From: Ilumatobacteraceae bacterium
Lineage (GTDB): Bacteria; Actinomycetota; Acidimicrobiia; Acidimicrobiales; Ilumatobacteraceae
Assembly (NCBI GenBank): GCA_025358075.1
Contig: JANYKU010000088.1
Span: 1-64,000 of the forward strand
Length of the DNA: 64,000 nucleotides
Direction: 5' to 3'
Positions within the stretch are counted from its first letter, which is position 1, and each line of letters starts with the position of its first letter. Positions 1 through 8,482 of the stretch are shown here, piece by piece. Made by a program: the position numbers and the translations under genes. Under the pieces are notes generated by a model. It was given only the letters and a program-made list of their open reading frames with translations, was not told the DNA's origin and did no database searches.

Positions 1-400
1 GCTTGAAGCCGACGATGTTGTAGATCACCCACACGATGAGGGCGAGGAACAGCGGGATGGCCATGCGGGCGGTGGCCGGCATCTGGAACAGAGGGATGAT
101 GCCCGGCACGTTGCACAGGTAGACGAAGATGAACAGCGAGAGCAGGAACGGCGTCCACGGCAGACCGTCCTTGCCCATGGTCTGCATGACGATGTCGTTC
201 TCGATGAACGTGACGCCGGTTTCGGCCAGGTTGCGCACACCGGTAGGAGCCTTCAACGGATCCTTGTTGGCTGCGAGCAGGAAGACCACGATGCCGATGA
301 GGGCGGCCAGCGCGGCGATGAGACCGACCTTGTTGAAGTTGGAAAAGATGTCTTTCCAACGGATCAACTCGTTGATCGGCGGAAACGTCAATGCGAGCAT
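1..400 (-). CDS. atpB: F1Fo ATP synthase subunit a, N-terminal part (runs off the window)
   Basis: Subunit a forms the proton half-channels of the membrane Fo sector. Only the first 133 codons are present; the gene continues past base 1. The translation begins MLALTFPPINELIRW, has a first membrane helix (GLIAALAALIGIVVFLLAA), then the VRNLAE and TPFLLSLFIFVYLCN segments typical of the family. An AGGGAG Shine-Dalgarno lies nine bases before the ATG and overlaps the stop of the upstream accessory gene, so translation is probably coupled. It heads the usual atpBEFHAGDC operon, whose rest lies outside. Confidence 0.93.
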   Translation of the reverse strand, partial: MLALTFPPINELIRWKDIFSNFNKVGLIAALAALIGIVVFLLAANKDPLKAPTGVRNLAETGVTFIENDIVMQTMGKDGLPWTPFLLSLFIFVYLCNVPGIIPLFQMPATARMAIPLFLALIVWVIYNIVGFK

Positions 401-413
401 TCCGAGGTACTCC

Positions 414-893
414 CTAGTTGCTTACTGCGTTGCTGGCTGAATTGGTGGCGTTCGAGGGCTTGGGCTTGAGGCCGGGATAGGCGAGCGACATCGCCACGTA
501 CTTCAATTCCCACACCAAGAGACCGAGGTGCGTGAAGATGATGGTCGCTCCGAGTGCCGGAAGCGAAATCCATCCGGCGTCTTTGACCAAGTACACGGCG
601 AGGAAGATCAGTGCCAGGCGGACCAGGTAGCCGAAGAGAACCGACGCCATCATCACTCGCAGGCTGATCTTGGCGGTGACTGCGACGATGCCCGCGGCCA
701 TCGCGAAGTTGACGAGCACGATGGCAATGGCATAAGCGCACGAGGCAGCGCCGTCGCTGCCCCAGATCAGGCCGCACAACCCGATCAGCACGGGGGCGAC
801 GATCAGGCCGCGCTTGACCATGTCGATGGAAACGGAGACTTCCGGTGATGGGCCGGGCAATGGCGCGGCCATCGAGAATGCGACGTCGTTCAT
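414..893 (-). CDS. AtpI-like ATP synthase accessory membrane protein
   Basis: A 159-residue membrane protein directly upstream of atpB, in the place of the uncE/atpI (ATP synthase protein I) gene of many bacteria. Four hydrophobic segments are visible, starting around residues 27, 54, 81 and 109. The N-terminal 25 residues and the Ser/Asn-rich C-terminus are hydrophilic. AtpI-type proteins help assemble the c-ring and may move divalent cations. Sequence conservation in this family is low, so the call rests on position, size and topology. Its start overlaps the stop of the preceding gene by four bases (ATGA), and its own stop lies 13 bases before the atpB start, so the three genes form one operon. 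Confidence 0.72.
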   Translation of the reverse strand: MNDVAFSMAAPLPGPSPEVSVSIDMVKRGLIVAPVLIGLCGLIWGSDGAASCAYAIAIVLVNFAMAAGIVAVTAKISLRVMMASVLFGYLVRLALIFLAVYLVKDAGWISLPALGATIIFTHLGLLVWELKYVAMSLAYPGLKPKPSNATNSASNAVSN

Positions 894-1159
894 GGGCGGT
901 CTCCGTGGACGGCCGAAGCTCGTTGAGCCTCGAGCACCTTCATCCGGGCATCGTAGTCATACCAAAACCGCACGAATTCACCGACCAGGGCCAGCACGAC
1001 GAGCACGATCATGAACACCGGCTTGGTGTCGAGCCAACGATCGAGGGCGTACCCGATGCCGAGGAAGGAAAGGGTCACCAAGGCGACATCGATGCCCTTG
1101 CCGATATTGTCGTCGGTGGCTTTGTTGATGCGTACTGATCCTGTGGGTGGCGGCTTCAA
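890..1159 (-). CDS. AtpZ/AtpI-family small membrane protein
   Basis: An 89-residue protein with two membrane helices, about residues 24-40 (VALVTLSFLGIGYALDRWL) and 47-67. The pattern GxGYxLDxWLxTxP followed by a second helix is characteristic of the AtpZ/AtpI family, sometimes annotated as a putative F0F1-ATPase Mg2+/Ca2+ transporter subunit. It is the first gene of the atp operon seen here and overlaps the next gene by ATGA. The hydrophilic N-terminus is short. Function is inferred from family and from position beside atpI-like and atpB genes. Confidence 0.75.
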   Translation of the reverse strand: MKPPPTGSVRINKATDDNIGKGIDVALVTLSFLGIGYALDRWLDTKPVFMIVLVVLALVGEFVRFWYDYDARMKVLEAQRASAVHGDRP

Positions 1160-1245
1160 CCTGGTTCCTCAATGCCCTGGGTCTGGCGTTGATGCTCGGC
1201 GCGCTCACCGCCCCATTGCGAGGAGCTTGTGAACGCGTACACAAT

Positions 1246-2406
1246 CTATCCAGGCGGCGGCGGGGTCTCCAAACCGGAGTCCTCGGACGCAGCTCGATTT
1301 CTTCTGATCTGCGGATGGAAAAGGGTGTAGAGCAAGAGGCCGAGCATCGCCCCGCCGATGGGGACGTACGACACGAAGCTCTGGGTCAGCACCGGGTAGA
1401 GCACGAACGCGGACAGCAGCGCCGTCCATGCCCACAGGATCACGACACTGCGACGCTGCCCGTGGCCCATCTCCATCAGTCGGTGATGGAGGTGGCGTTT
1501 GTCTGCGGTGGCGACGCCTTGGCGGCGCGTCGCTCGGCGAATGATCGCGAACAACGTGTCGAGGATCGGCACGCCGAGGATGAACAGGGGGATGAACAGC
1601 GGCGCCAAGAAGAAGTAGGTCTGGCCGGCGTAGCCACGCGAAGGGTTGGGGTCGGCGCGACCACCGACCACGCTGGTGCTGACCGCCAACAACAGGCCGA
1701 GCAGCACCGCGCCACCGTCGCCCATGAAGATACGCGCCGGGTTGAAGTTGTGCGGCAGGAAGCCGACGCATATCCCGACGGTGATGATGGCGACCAACGG
1801 ACCGATGCTCGGCGACGGCAGCAACTGCACGCTGGCCAGTCGCAGGCTGTAGATGAAGAACGCCAGCGCACCGATGGCAACGATGCCGGCAGCGAGCCCG
1901 TCGAGGCCGTCGATCAGATTGATCGCCTGGGTCATGCCCAGCAGCCAGATCACCGTGATCAGCAGGACCCAGTCGTCGGTGACGGTGAAGACATCGACGA
2001 AGGGCACGCGGAAGTAGAACATCGTGACGCCGTAGTAGGTCAGCACCGCGGCAGCGGCGATCGTGCCGATCACCTTGGCGGGGGCCGAGATCTCGCGGAT
2101 GTCGTCGATCAGCCCGACGAGGAAGATCACCGCCGCGCCGAACAACAACCCGCGAGGCTCGTCGCCGTTGCGAGCGAAGATGACGTCGAATCGGTCGTTC
2201 AAGCGGGCCGCGGCGAGCGCGGCAACGAGGCCGACGAACATGGCGATGCCGCCGACGTCGGGGGTCGCCACGGTGTGGATTCGCCGCTCGGCGGGCTGGG
2301 CGACCCAGCCGACACGTCGGGCGACCCCACCGACGAGCGGCGTGAACACGAACGTGGCGACGGCAGCCACCAGCCCGATGAAGAGGTAGGAAGTCGTCGA
2401 CGGCAT
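1246..2406 (-). CDS. wecA: MraY/WecA-family undecaprenyl-phosphate sugar-1-phosphate transferase
   Basis: Polytopic membrane enzyme of 386 residues that transfers a sugar-1-phosphate (usually GlcNAc-1-P) from a UDP-sugar to undecaprenyl phosphate, the first step of cell-wall polymer or glycolipid synthesis. Family motifs are present in order: RRIHTVATPDVGGIAMF near the N-terminus, the magnesium-binding NLIDGLDGLAAGI, RIFMGDGGAVLLG, and the cytoplasmic HHRLMEMGH loop. About ten to eleven hydrophobic segments can be counted. WecA homologues commonly sit just upstream of the atp operon in actinobacteria, as here. The substrate sugar cannot be read from sequence. The start MPSTTSYL leads straight into the first helix. 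Confidence 0.9.
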   Translation of the reverse strand: MPSTTSYLFIGLVAAVATFVFTPLVGGVARRVGWVAQPAERRIHTVATPDVGGIAMFVGLVAALAAARLNDRFDVIFARNGDEPRGLLFGAAVIFLVGLIDDIREISAPAKVIGTIAAAAVLTYYGVTMFYFRVPFVDVFTVTDDWVLLITVIWLLGMTQAINLIDGLDGLAAGIVAIGALAFFIYSLRLASVQLLPSPSIGPLVAIITVGICVGFLPHNFNPARIFMGDGGAVLLGLLLAVSTSVVGGRADPNPSRGYAGQTYFFLAPLFIPLFILGVPILDTLFAIIRRATRRQGVATADKRHLHHRLMEMGHGQRRSVVILWAWTALLSAFVLYPVLTQSFVSYVPIGGAMLGLLLYTLFHPQIRRNRAASEDSGLETPPPPG

Positions 2407-2427
2407 GAGCGCTGGCGACTCTAGCGA

Positions 2428-3675
2428 TCAGCTGTAGGCGGGGAACTTCGAGCAGAGCGCGGCGACCTCTGAGCGAACGGTGGCGAGTGTTGTTGCGTCG
2501 GCGCGATGACGCAACACGCGGGCGATCAACGCGGCGATCATGGCCATCTCCGGCTCCTTCATCCCCTGCGTCGTGACCGACGGGGTACCGATGCGGACGC
2601 CACTGGTGACGAACGGGCTGCGCGGGTCGTCGGGGATGGTGTTCTTGTTCAGGGTGATCCCGGCCTGATCGAGCACCGCCTGTGCTTGCTTGCCAGTGAG
2701 CTCGGCGTCGAACGGCCGGAGATCGACGACCATGAGGTGGCTGTCGGTACCACCGCTGACCAGTCGGAAACCTTCACTCGCCAAGGCGGCAGCCAGCGCG
2801 CTGGCATTGGTGACGATCTGTCGGGCGTACTCGCTGAAGCTCGGCTGCAACGCTTCGTGAAAGGCCACGGCCTTGCCGGCGATCACGTGCTCCAGCGGAC
2901 CGCCTTGCCAACCCGGGAACACCGCCTTGTCGATCGCCGCAGCGTGTTCGGCCTTCGACAGGATGCATCCGCCCCGCGGACCACGAAGGGTTTTGTGGGT
3001 GGTGAACGTGACGACATCGGCGAAGGGAACTGGATTGGGGTGGGCACCGCCGGCGATCAGGCCAGCAAGGTGGGCGGCGTCGAACAGGAAGTAGGCCCCC
3101 ACCTCGTCGGCGATGGCTTTGAACGGCTCAGGGTCGAGGCGGCGCGGGTAGCTCGTCGTGCCGGCGACGATCATCTTCGGGCGATGCTCGAGTGCCAGAT
3201 CACGTACTTGATCCATGTCGATGCGCTCGTCGCCCGGGGTGACCTTGTACGGCACGAAGTGGTAGAGCTTGCCGCTGGCGTTGACCGGCGATCCGTGGGT
3301 GAGGTGGCCGCCGTGGTCGAGGCTCAAGCCGAGGACGGTGTCGCCGATATCGAGCAACGCTTGATACGCGCACATGTTGGCGTTGGCACCGCTGTGCGGC
3401 TGCACGTTGGCGTGGTCGGCTCCGAACAATCGCGTCACGCGCTCGATCGCCAGCGACTCGACGCAATCGATCACCGCGTTGCCGCCGTAGTAGCGCTTGC
3501 CCGGATAGCCCTCCGAGTACTTGTTGGTCAGCACCGACCCGACGGCCCGCATGACTGCCGGGGACGTGAAGTTCTCGCTGGCGATCAACTGCAGCCCAGT
3601 GACCTGACGCTGCCATTCGGCGTCGATCAGATCGAACAACTCGGTATCGGGATTGCTCTCGGACGAAAACGGCAT
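2428..3675 (-). CDS. glyA: Serine hydroxymethyltransferase
   Basis: PLP enzyme that converts serine and tetrahydrofolate to glycine and 5,10-methylene-THF in the cytoplasm. At 415 residues it has the family's usual length. Visible signatures: [14 protein letters not shown], the [15 protein letters not shown] substrate loop, [11 protein letters not shown], and the PLP-lysine region [14 protein letters not shown] (Schiff-base Lys in THKT). It lies three bases downstream of rpiB and 21 bases upstream of wecA on the same strand, so these are probably co-transcribed. Confidence 0.97.
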   Translation of the reverse strand: MPFSSESNPDTELFDLIDAEWQRQVTGLQLIASENFTSPAVMRAVGSVLTNKYSEGYPGKRYYGGNAVIDCVESLAIERVTRLFGADHANVQPHSGANANMCAYQALLDIGDTVLGLSLDHGGHLTHGSPVNASGKLYHFVPYKVTPGDERIDMDQVRDLALEHRPKMIVAGTTSYPRRLDPEPFKAIADEVGAYFLFDAAHLAGLIAGGAHPNPVPFADVVTFTTHKTLRGPRGGCILSKAEHAAAIDKAVFPGWQGGPLEHVIAGKAVAFHEALQPSFSEYARQIVTNASALAAALASEGFRLVSGGTDSHLMVVDLRPFDAELTGKQAQAVLDQAGITLNKNTIPDDPRSPFVTSGVRIGTPSVTTQGMKEPEMAMIAALIARVLRHRADATTLATVRSEVAALCSKFPAYS

Positions 3676-3678
3676 CGC

Positions 3679-4140
3679 TCAGTGCTCCATTCGTGATTCT
3701 TCGGCTTCGATCATCATCACCTGTTGGACTCGGCGGGTGTGACGGCCGCCCTCGCACGCCGTGGTGAGGAAGGTGGACACGATCTCTTCGGCGAGCCCGA
3801 CGCCGACGACCCTGGCGCCCATGCTCAAGACGTTGGCATCGTTGTGCGCACGCGCCACGTGCGCCGTGAACAGGTCGTTGCACAGCGCGGCGCGCACGCC
3901 GTGCACCTTGTTGGCGGCCAGTTGCTCGCCCTGCCCACTGCCGCCCAGCACGATCCCGACCTCCGCCTGGCCGTCGCGCACGGCGCGACCGACTGCCGCG
4001 CAGAACTCGGGGTAGTCGCACGGCTCGGTGCTGTGAGTTCCGAGATCGATGACGTGATGGCCGCCGGCGGTCAGCAGGCCGACGAAGTGTTGTTTCAACT
4101 CGAACCCGGCGTGATCGGAGCCGATGGCGATTCGCGGCAT
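3679..4140 (-). CDS. rpiB: Ribose-5-phosphate isomerase B
   Basis: Interconverts ribose-5-phosphate and ribulose-5-phosphate in the pentose phosphate pathway. The 153-residue protein opens with RIAIGSDHAGFELK, the phosphate-binding start of the RpiB/LacAB family. The loop that carries the catalytic cysteine in E. coli RpiB reads GGSGQGEQLAANKV here and has no Cys. Actinobacterial RpiB enzymes (Mycobacterium tuberculosis type) use a glutamate in this loop as the base, and that Glu is present in GEQ. First gene of the rpiB-glyA-wecA run; a short divergent promoter region of about 56 bases separates it from the thiolase-like gene. Confidence 0.94.
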   Translation of the reverse strand: MPRIAIGSDHAGFELKQHFVGLLTAGGHHVIDLGTHSTEPCDYPEFCAAVGRAVRDGQAEVGIVLGGSGQGEQLAANKVHGVRAALCNDLFTAHVARAHNDANVLSMGARVVGVGLAEEIVSTFLTTACEGGRHTRRVQQVMMIEAEESRMEH

Positions 4141-4196
4141 CTGCCGAGTCTACGAAGTGCCACACTCCCGGCGAAGTTGCTTACTGTGGAGGAGCC

Positions 4197-5681
4197 ATGG
4201 CCCTGGATCCTCTGACACCCGTGATCATCGGCGTCGGCCAGGCGGTTCAACACATCGACGACCTCGACGAGGCTCTGGATCCCACGCGCTTGATGTGCTC
4301 GGCGATCGGCAACGCCACCACCGACGCTGCACTGCGATCGATCCCCAACCCGCAATCGATTCGCATCGTCAGTCTGCTCAGTTGGAAGCATGGCGACCCG
4401 GGCTACCTGATCGCCCAGCAACTCGGCCTGACACCGGCCGAGACCGTGATCACGACCATGGGCGGGCAGAGCCCGCAGAGCCTCGTCAACGCCGCGGCCG
4501 CGGAGATCCAGGCCGGCCGACTCGACCTCGCCATCTTGGCGGGGGGCGAAGCTCGTCGCACGCGAGTGCGTGCTCGCAAGGCCGAGATCCCTCTGCACTG
4601 GCCGACGGCACCAGACGGCCGGACCCCGCGGATCATGGGCGATGACATCGCCTTGAACCACCCGACCGAGCTGGACCGCGGCGTGATGCTGCCGGTTCAG
4701 ATCTATCCGCTGTTCGAGACCGCCATCCGCGCCGCGGCCGGACGCCGGCCGGACGACCACGTGAAGCGGATCAGCGAGCTCTGGGCACGGTTCAGCGATG
4801 TCGCCGCCGAGAACCCGTTCGCGTGGTCGCGGCAGGCGAGGACGGCGGAGGAGATCCGCACACCGTCCGCCGGCAACCGCATGATCGGTCTGCCGTACAC
4901 CAAGTACATGAACTCGAACAACGACGTCGACATGGCTGGCGCAGTCATCATCTGCTCGGCGTCGAAGGCCGAGGCGCTCGGGGTGGCGAGGGATCGCTGG
5001 GTGTTCGTGCACGCGGGGACGGATTGCCACGAGCACCAATACGTCAGCAACCGCTGGTCGTTCGCCGACACGCCGGCAATCGAGGTCGGCGGTCGACTGG
5101 CATTGGAGCTCGCCGGTTGCAACATCGACGACGTCGCCCTCGTCGATCTGTACTCGTGTTTTCCCTCCGCAGTGCAGCTCGGCGCACAGAGCCTTGGGCT
5201 GTCGCTCGATCGACAGTTGACGCGCACCGGCGGGCTGTCGTTCGCCGGCGGGCCATGGAACAACTACGTGATGCACGCGATCGCCACGATGGTCGGCGAC
5301 CTACGCGCCAAGCCCGGCGAGCTCGGGCTGGTGTGGGCCAACGGCGGCTACGTCACGAAGCACTCATTCGGGATCTACTCGACCGAACCACCGGCAAGCG
5401 GCTTCCGCCACGACCACCCGCAGGCGGAGATCGACGCGCTGCCGCGACGAGAGCTCGCCGATGCCGCCGAGGCTGCAGGGCCGGCAACCATCGAGGCCTA
5501 CACCGTCATGCATTCACGCGATGGCGAACCGGAGACTGCGATCGCAACGTGTCTGCTGGCCGACGGTCGCAGGGCGTGGGGCATGTCGACCGAACCTGGG
5601 TTGGCGGCGGCGATGTGCGATGGCGAATGGGTGGGGCGTGGCGTGGAGCTGACCGACGCCGGCGTGCTTCTCGATCGCTGA
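4197..5681 (+). CDS. Thiolase-like protein (acetyl-CoA acetyltransferase family), catalytic Cys not seen
   Basis: A 494-residue protein of the thiolase superfamily, related to the SCP2-type and actinobacterial acetyl-CoA acetyltransferase proteins. The N-terminus PVIIGVGQAVQ and the late WANGGYVTKHSFGIYST segment (NGG plus the THAF-like KHS motif) fit this family. In classical thiolases the nucleophilic Cys follows an alpha-helix start in the first half. The equivalent stretch here reads TTMGGQSPQSLVNAAAAEI, with Ser/Pro in place of Cys. It may therefore act as a lyase-like or non-condensing member, or bind acyl-CoA. A strong GGAGGAG Shine-Dalgarno precedes the ATG. It is monocistronic and divergent from rpiB. 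Confidence 0.78.
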   Translation: MALDPLTPVIIGVGQAVQHIDDLDEALDPTRLMCSAIGNATTDAALRSIPNPQSIRIVSLLSWKHGDPGYLIAQQLGLTPAETVITTMGGQSPQSLVNAAAAEIQAGRLDLAILAGGEARRTRVRARKAEIPLHWPTAPDGRTPRIMGDDIALNHPTELDRGVMLPVQIYPLFETAIRAAAGRRPDDHVKRISELWARFSDVAAENPFAWSRQARTAEEIRTPSAGNRMIGLPYTKYMNSNNDVDMAGAVIICSASKAEALGVARDRWVFVHAGTDCHEHQYVSNRWSFADTPAIEVGGRLALELAGCNIDDVALVDLYSCFPSAVQLGAQSLGLSLDRQLTRTGGLSFAGGPWNNYVMHAIATMVGDLRAKPGELGLVWANGGYVTKHSFGIYSTEPPASGFRHDHPQAEIDALPRRELADAAEAAGPATIEAYTVMHSRDGEPETAIATCLLADGRRAWGMSTEPGLAAAMCDGEWVGRGVELTDAGVLLDR

Positions 5682-5686
5682 TCGAG

Positions 5687-6406
5687 TCACAAGGCGTCGC
5701 CGACTCCGATCGATGCCAGAGCCGGGCAATGCGTCGCCAAGTACTGGTCGGTCGCCGGTGTGGCAACGCCTCCCACCAGAAGGCTCGGGTCCTGGGCGAA
5801 TGGCGTGACGTCCGCATCCCACGCCTTGCCGGCGGCATCCAACTTGGTCTGCAGCTCGGCCGGCACCTCCGGGAGCACGATGACTGCGACCCGCGGATCG
5901 CGCTCGGCCAACGACGTTTGCCAGGCCGTCGTCAACGTGGTCAGTTCATCGTCGGTGACGCCCGCTTTTCGCAAGGCGTCGACCGCGCGCTGGGCTCGAC
6001 GGGCATATGGTCCGATTCGTTGCTCGATCACCACCGACTGCTCCGCCTTCAGTTCGGGCGGCCACGATGCGGCGATCTCCGCAGCGACGGCGACAAGCCG
6101 CGGCGCGGCAGCCAGTTCGAGCGCCGCTAGCTGAGCACCGCCGACATTGCCGAACGAAGCTGCCACACCCAGGGCTTGCAGCGTGCCGGCGTAGGCCGCC
6201 CACGCCGCGCAATACGGATCGGATGCCGTCAAGCCAGGTACCCCCGTGGGCTCGGGCGCAGCAGCGTCTGGCACGACCTGACTCGTGCGACCGGGGAGCC
6301 CCGCCGGCGGCATCGAAGTCGTCGGCACCGCGGATGAACTCGACGTCGAGCAACTCGACGCGAGCAACACACCGCCAACGATCCATCGAAACGGCTTGGA
6401 CCTCAC
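5687..6406 (-). CDS. Putative secreted lipoprotein, unknown function
   Basis: A 239-residue protein with an N-terminal lipoprotein signal: basic start RSKPFR, hydrophobic IVGGVLLAS, then a lipobox ending in Cys (LLASSC), followed by a Ser/Thr-rich linker. I chose the GTG at 6406 because the lipobox then falls near residue 17; the frame stays open further upstream but that part does not look like protein. The mature part (from DPYCAAW) looks alpha-helical and rich in Ala, with two Cys (DPYC and THCPAL) that could form a disulfide. No known domain is recognised. It converges on the thiolase-like gene with five bases between stops. Confidence 0.7.
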   Translation of the reverse strand: MRSKPFRWIVGGVLLASSCSTSSSSAVPTTSMPPAGLPGRTSQVVPDAAAPEPTGVPGLTASDPYCAAWAAYAGTLQALGVAASFGNVGGAQLAALELAAAPRLVAVAAEIAASWPPELKAEQSVVIEQRIGPYARRAQRAVDALRKAGVTDDELTTLTTAWQTSLAERDPRVAVIVLPEVPAELQTKLDAAGKAWDADVTPFAQDPSLLVGGVATPATDQYLATHCPALASIGVGDAL

Positions 6407-6440
6407 CTGCGGATCGTAACGGTGGCAGGCTTGGAGAGCC

Positions 6441-7382
6441 ATGACGCCAACGACTCCCCGCCTGCCCATCATCCTCGATTGCGACCCTGGCCACGACGAT
6501 GCCATCGCCATGGTCGTAGCCGCCCGCCACACCAACCTGCTCGGCATCACCAGCGTCGCCGGCAACGCACCGCTGGAATCGACGACGCAGAACGCGATCG
6601 TCGTCCGCGATCTGCTCGGCATCGACGTCGCCGTGCATGCCGGTGCCCATCGACCATTGATCGCTCCGCCGCGTCACGCCGGTTACGTGCACGGTGAGAG
6701 CGGGCTGGATGGCGCCGACCTGCCGACTCCGTCGGGTCCGCCGGCCAGCCACGATGCCATCGGTTTCATCATCGACACCGTCCGTAGCAACGACGGCGTG
6801 TGGCTGGTGCCGACGGGGCCGCTGACCAACATCGCCCTCGCACTGCGCTCGGCGCCCGACATCGCCGGTCGCATCGCCGGCATCTCGTTCATGGGAGGTG
6901 GGTTGTTCGGAAATAGCACGGCAACCGCCGAGTTCAACATCTGGGCCGACCCGGAAGCAGCCGCGATCGTGCTGTCCTACGGCGGACCACTGGTGATGTC
7001 CGGACTCGACCTCACGCATCAGTTTCAAGCGACGCGCGAGCGCATCGACGAGGTCCGTGGCATGCCGGGCCGTTTGGCGCTCGTTCTCGCCGACCTACTG
7101 GAGTTCTTCAGTGGCACCTACACGAGTCGCCACGACGACCTGCGCGGTGCCCCGGTGCACGACCCGTGTGCGGTCATGGCGCTGACCCATCCCGACCTGT
7201 TCACGAGGTCGTTCTCCAACGTCACCGTCGAAACCGGAGGTGAGATCACTCGCGGCATGACCGTGATCGATCAGCGAACCCTCATCGAACGGCCAGCGCC
7301 GAACTGCGATCGGCTCACCGCCGTCGATGCCGACGCCGCGTGGGCAGTGGTGACCGAAGCGATCGCTCACTTCAGCCACTGA
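6441..7382 (+). CDS. Inosine/uridine-preferring nucleoside hydrolase
   Basis: Hydrolyses the N-glycosidic bond of ribonucleosides for base salvage. The 313-residue protein starts with PIILDCDPGHDDAIAM, the calcium-binding DxDxGxDDAxA motif of the family. Further signatures are LVPTGPLTNIALAL, EFNIWADPEAAAIV and the late HDPCAVMAL containing the conserved Asp that also binds calcium. Length agrees with the IunH/RihA group; the preferred base cannot be told. It is the first of three genes on the plus strand, with 56 bases before the dehydrogenase start. Confidence 0.93.
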   Translation: MTPTTPRLPIILDCDPGHDDAIAMVVAARHTNLLGITSVAGNAPLESTTQNAIVVRDLLGIDVAVHAGAHRPLIAPPRHAGYVHGESGLDGADLPTPSGPPASHDAIGFIIDTVRSNDGVWLVPTGPLTNIALALRSAPDIAGRIAGISFMGGGLFGNSTATAEFNIWADPEAAAIVLSYGGPLVMSGLDLTHQFQATRERIDEVRGMPGRLALVLADLLEFFSGTYTSRHDDLRGAPVHDPCAVMALTHPDLFTRSFSNVTVETGGEITRGMTVIDQRTLIERPAPNCDRLTAVDADAAWAVVTEAIAHFSH

Positions 7383-7438
7383 CACCAAGAGGGATCGCGG
7401 TGCGTTGGTTCGCGCAGGACGAACTACGGTCGGGTGCC

Positions 7439-8482
7439 ATGCGCGCCGCCGTCATGCGAGACTGGCAACTTCGGATCGACGATCTTGCGGACCCCACGCC
7501 CGGTCCAGGGCAGGTACTGACCAGGGTGTTGGCGTGCGGGATCTGCGGCAGCGATCTGCACCTCCTGCGGCACGGCGAGGAGAGCCGGCGCCTGATGGAC
7601 GAGTTCGACGCCGATCGCCCGCCAGATCCGATGCAACTGACGATGTTCCAACCGCACCTCGACACGGTGATGGGTCACGAGTTCTGCTGCGAGGTCGTCG
7701 AGCTCGGATCAGGGTGCGACAACTTGAAGGTCGGCGATGTCGTCGTCAGCCTGCCGGTCGCATTCGATCCAGCCGGCCTTCACCCGTTGGGCTTCTCGAA
7801 CATCTACAACGGGGGTTACGCGGAGCTGATGGTGCTGAACGAGATGCTGGGGATGAAGGTGCCCAGCGGACTGAGCGCCGGGATCGCGGCCATGACCGAG
7901 CCACTCGCTGTCGGGGTTCACGCCGTCGCCAAGAGCCGGATCAACAGCAACGAGAGCACAATCGTGCTGGGTTGCGGTCCCGTCGGGCTGGCGTGCATCG
8001 CCGAGTTGAAGCTGCGTGGTCTCGGCCCGATCGTCGCCGCCGACTACTCACCGAAGCGACGCGCCCTGGCCGAGCAGTTGGGCGCCGATGTCGTGGTCGA
8101 CCCGCGCGTCACGCCGGCAATCGAGGCGTGGCGGCAGGCCGATGGCGTGCGCACCCCGGTGATCTTCGAAGCGGTGGGGGTTCCGGGAATGATCGATGAA
8201 GCGATGCGCATGGCCCCGAAGGGCGCCCGCATCCTCATCGTGGGGGCGTGCATGCAAGAAGACCGTATTCACCCGATGATCGGGATTGGTCGTGAGCTCA
8301 ACCTGCAGTTCGTCCTCGGCTACGACCCTGGCGAGTTCGCCGCAGCGTTGAACTCGATCGCCGATGGCAAGGTCGATCTCCAGCCGTGGCTGACCGCCAC
8401 CGTCGACATCGACGGGATACCGCAGGCGTTCGCGGATCTGGCCGATCCAGACGAACACGCCAAGATCATGGTGACGCCATGA
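7439..8482 (+). CDS. Zinc-binding dehydrogenase (MDR family) without the structural-zinc cysteine lobe
   Basis: A 347-residue medium-chain dehydrogenase/reductase. MRAAVMRDWQL followed by PGPGQVLTRVLACGICGSDLH is the standard N-terminus, which is why the ATG at 7439 was chosen over in-frame starts at 7340 and 7400. Catalytic zinc ligands are seen as the Cys in CGICGSD and the His-Glu in GHEFC. The four-Cys lobe that usually binds a second, structural zinc is missing: after GDVVVSLP the chain goes directly to FSNIYNGGYAE. The NAD(P)-binding turn reads VLGCGPVGLA. Its stop overlaps the start of the peptidase gene (ATGA), so the two are translationally coupled. Substrate unknown. Confidence 0.88.
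   Translation: MRAAVMRDWQLRIDDLADPTPGPGQVLTRVLACGICGSDLHLLRHGEESRRLMDEFDADRPPDPMQLTMFQPHLDTVMGHEFCCEVVELGSGCDNLKVGDVVVSLPVAFDPAGLHPLGFSNIYNGGYAELMVLNEMLGMKVPSGLSAGIAAMTEPLAVGVHAVAKSRINSNESTIVLGCGPVGLACIAELKLRGLGPIVAADYSPKRRALAEQLGADVVVDPRVTPAIEAWRQADGVRTPVIFEAVGVPGMIDEAMRMAPKGARILIVGACMQEDRIHPMIGIGRELNLQFVLGYDPGEFAAALNSIADGKVDLQPWLTATVDIDGIPQAFADLADPDEHAKIMVTP

Noticed and set aside
1147-2424. Long plus-strand open frame (425 codons) over wecA
   Set aside because: It is the exact antisense of a well-supported membrane enzyme; its translation is rich in His, Arg, Asp and Gln with no motif, as expected for shadows in high-GC DNA.
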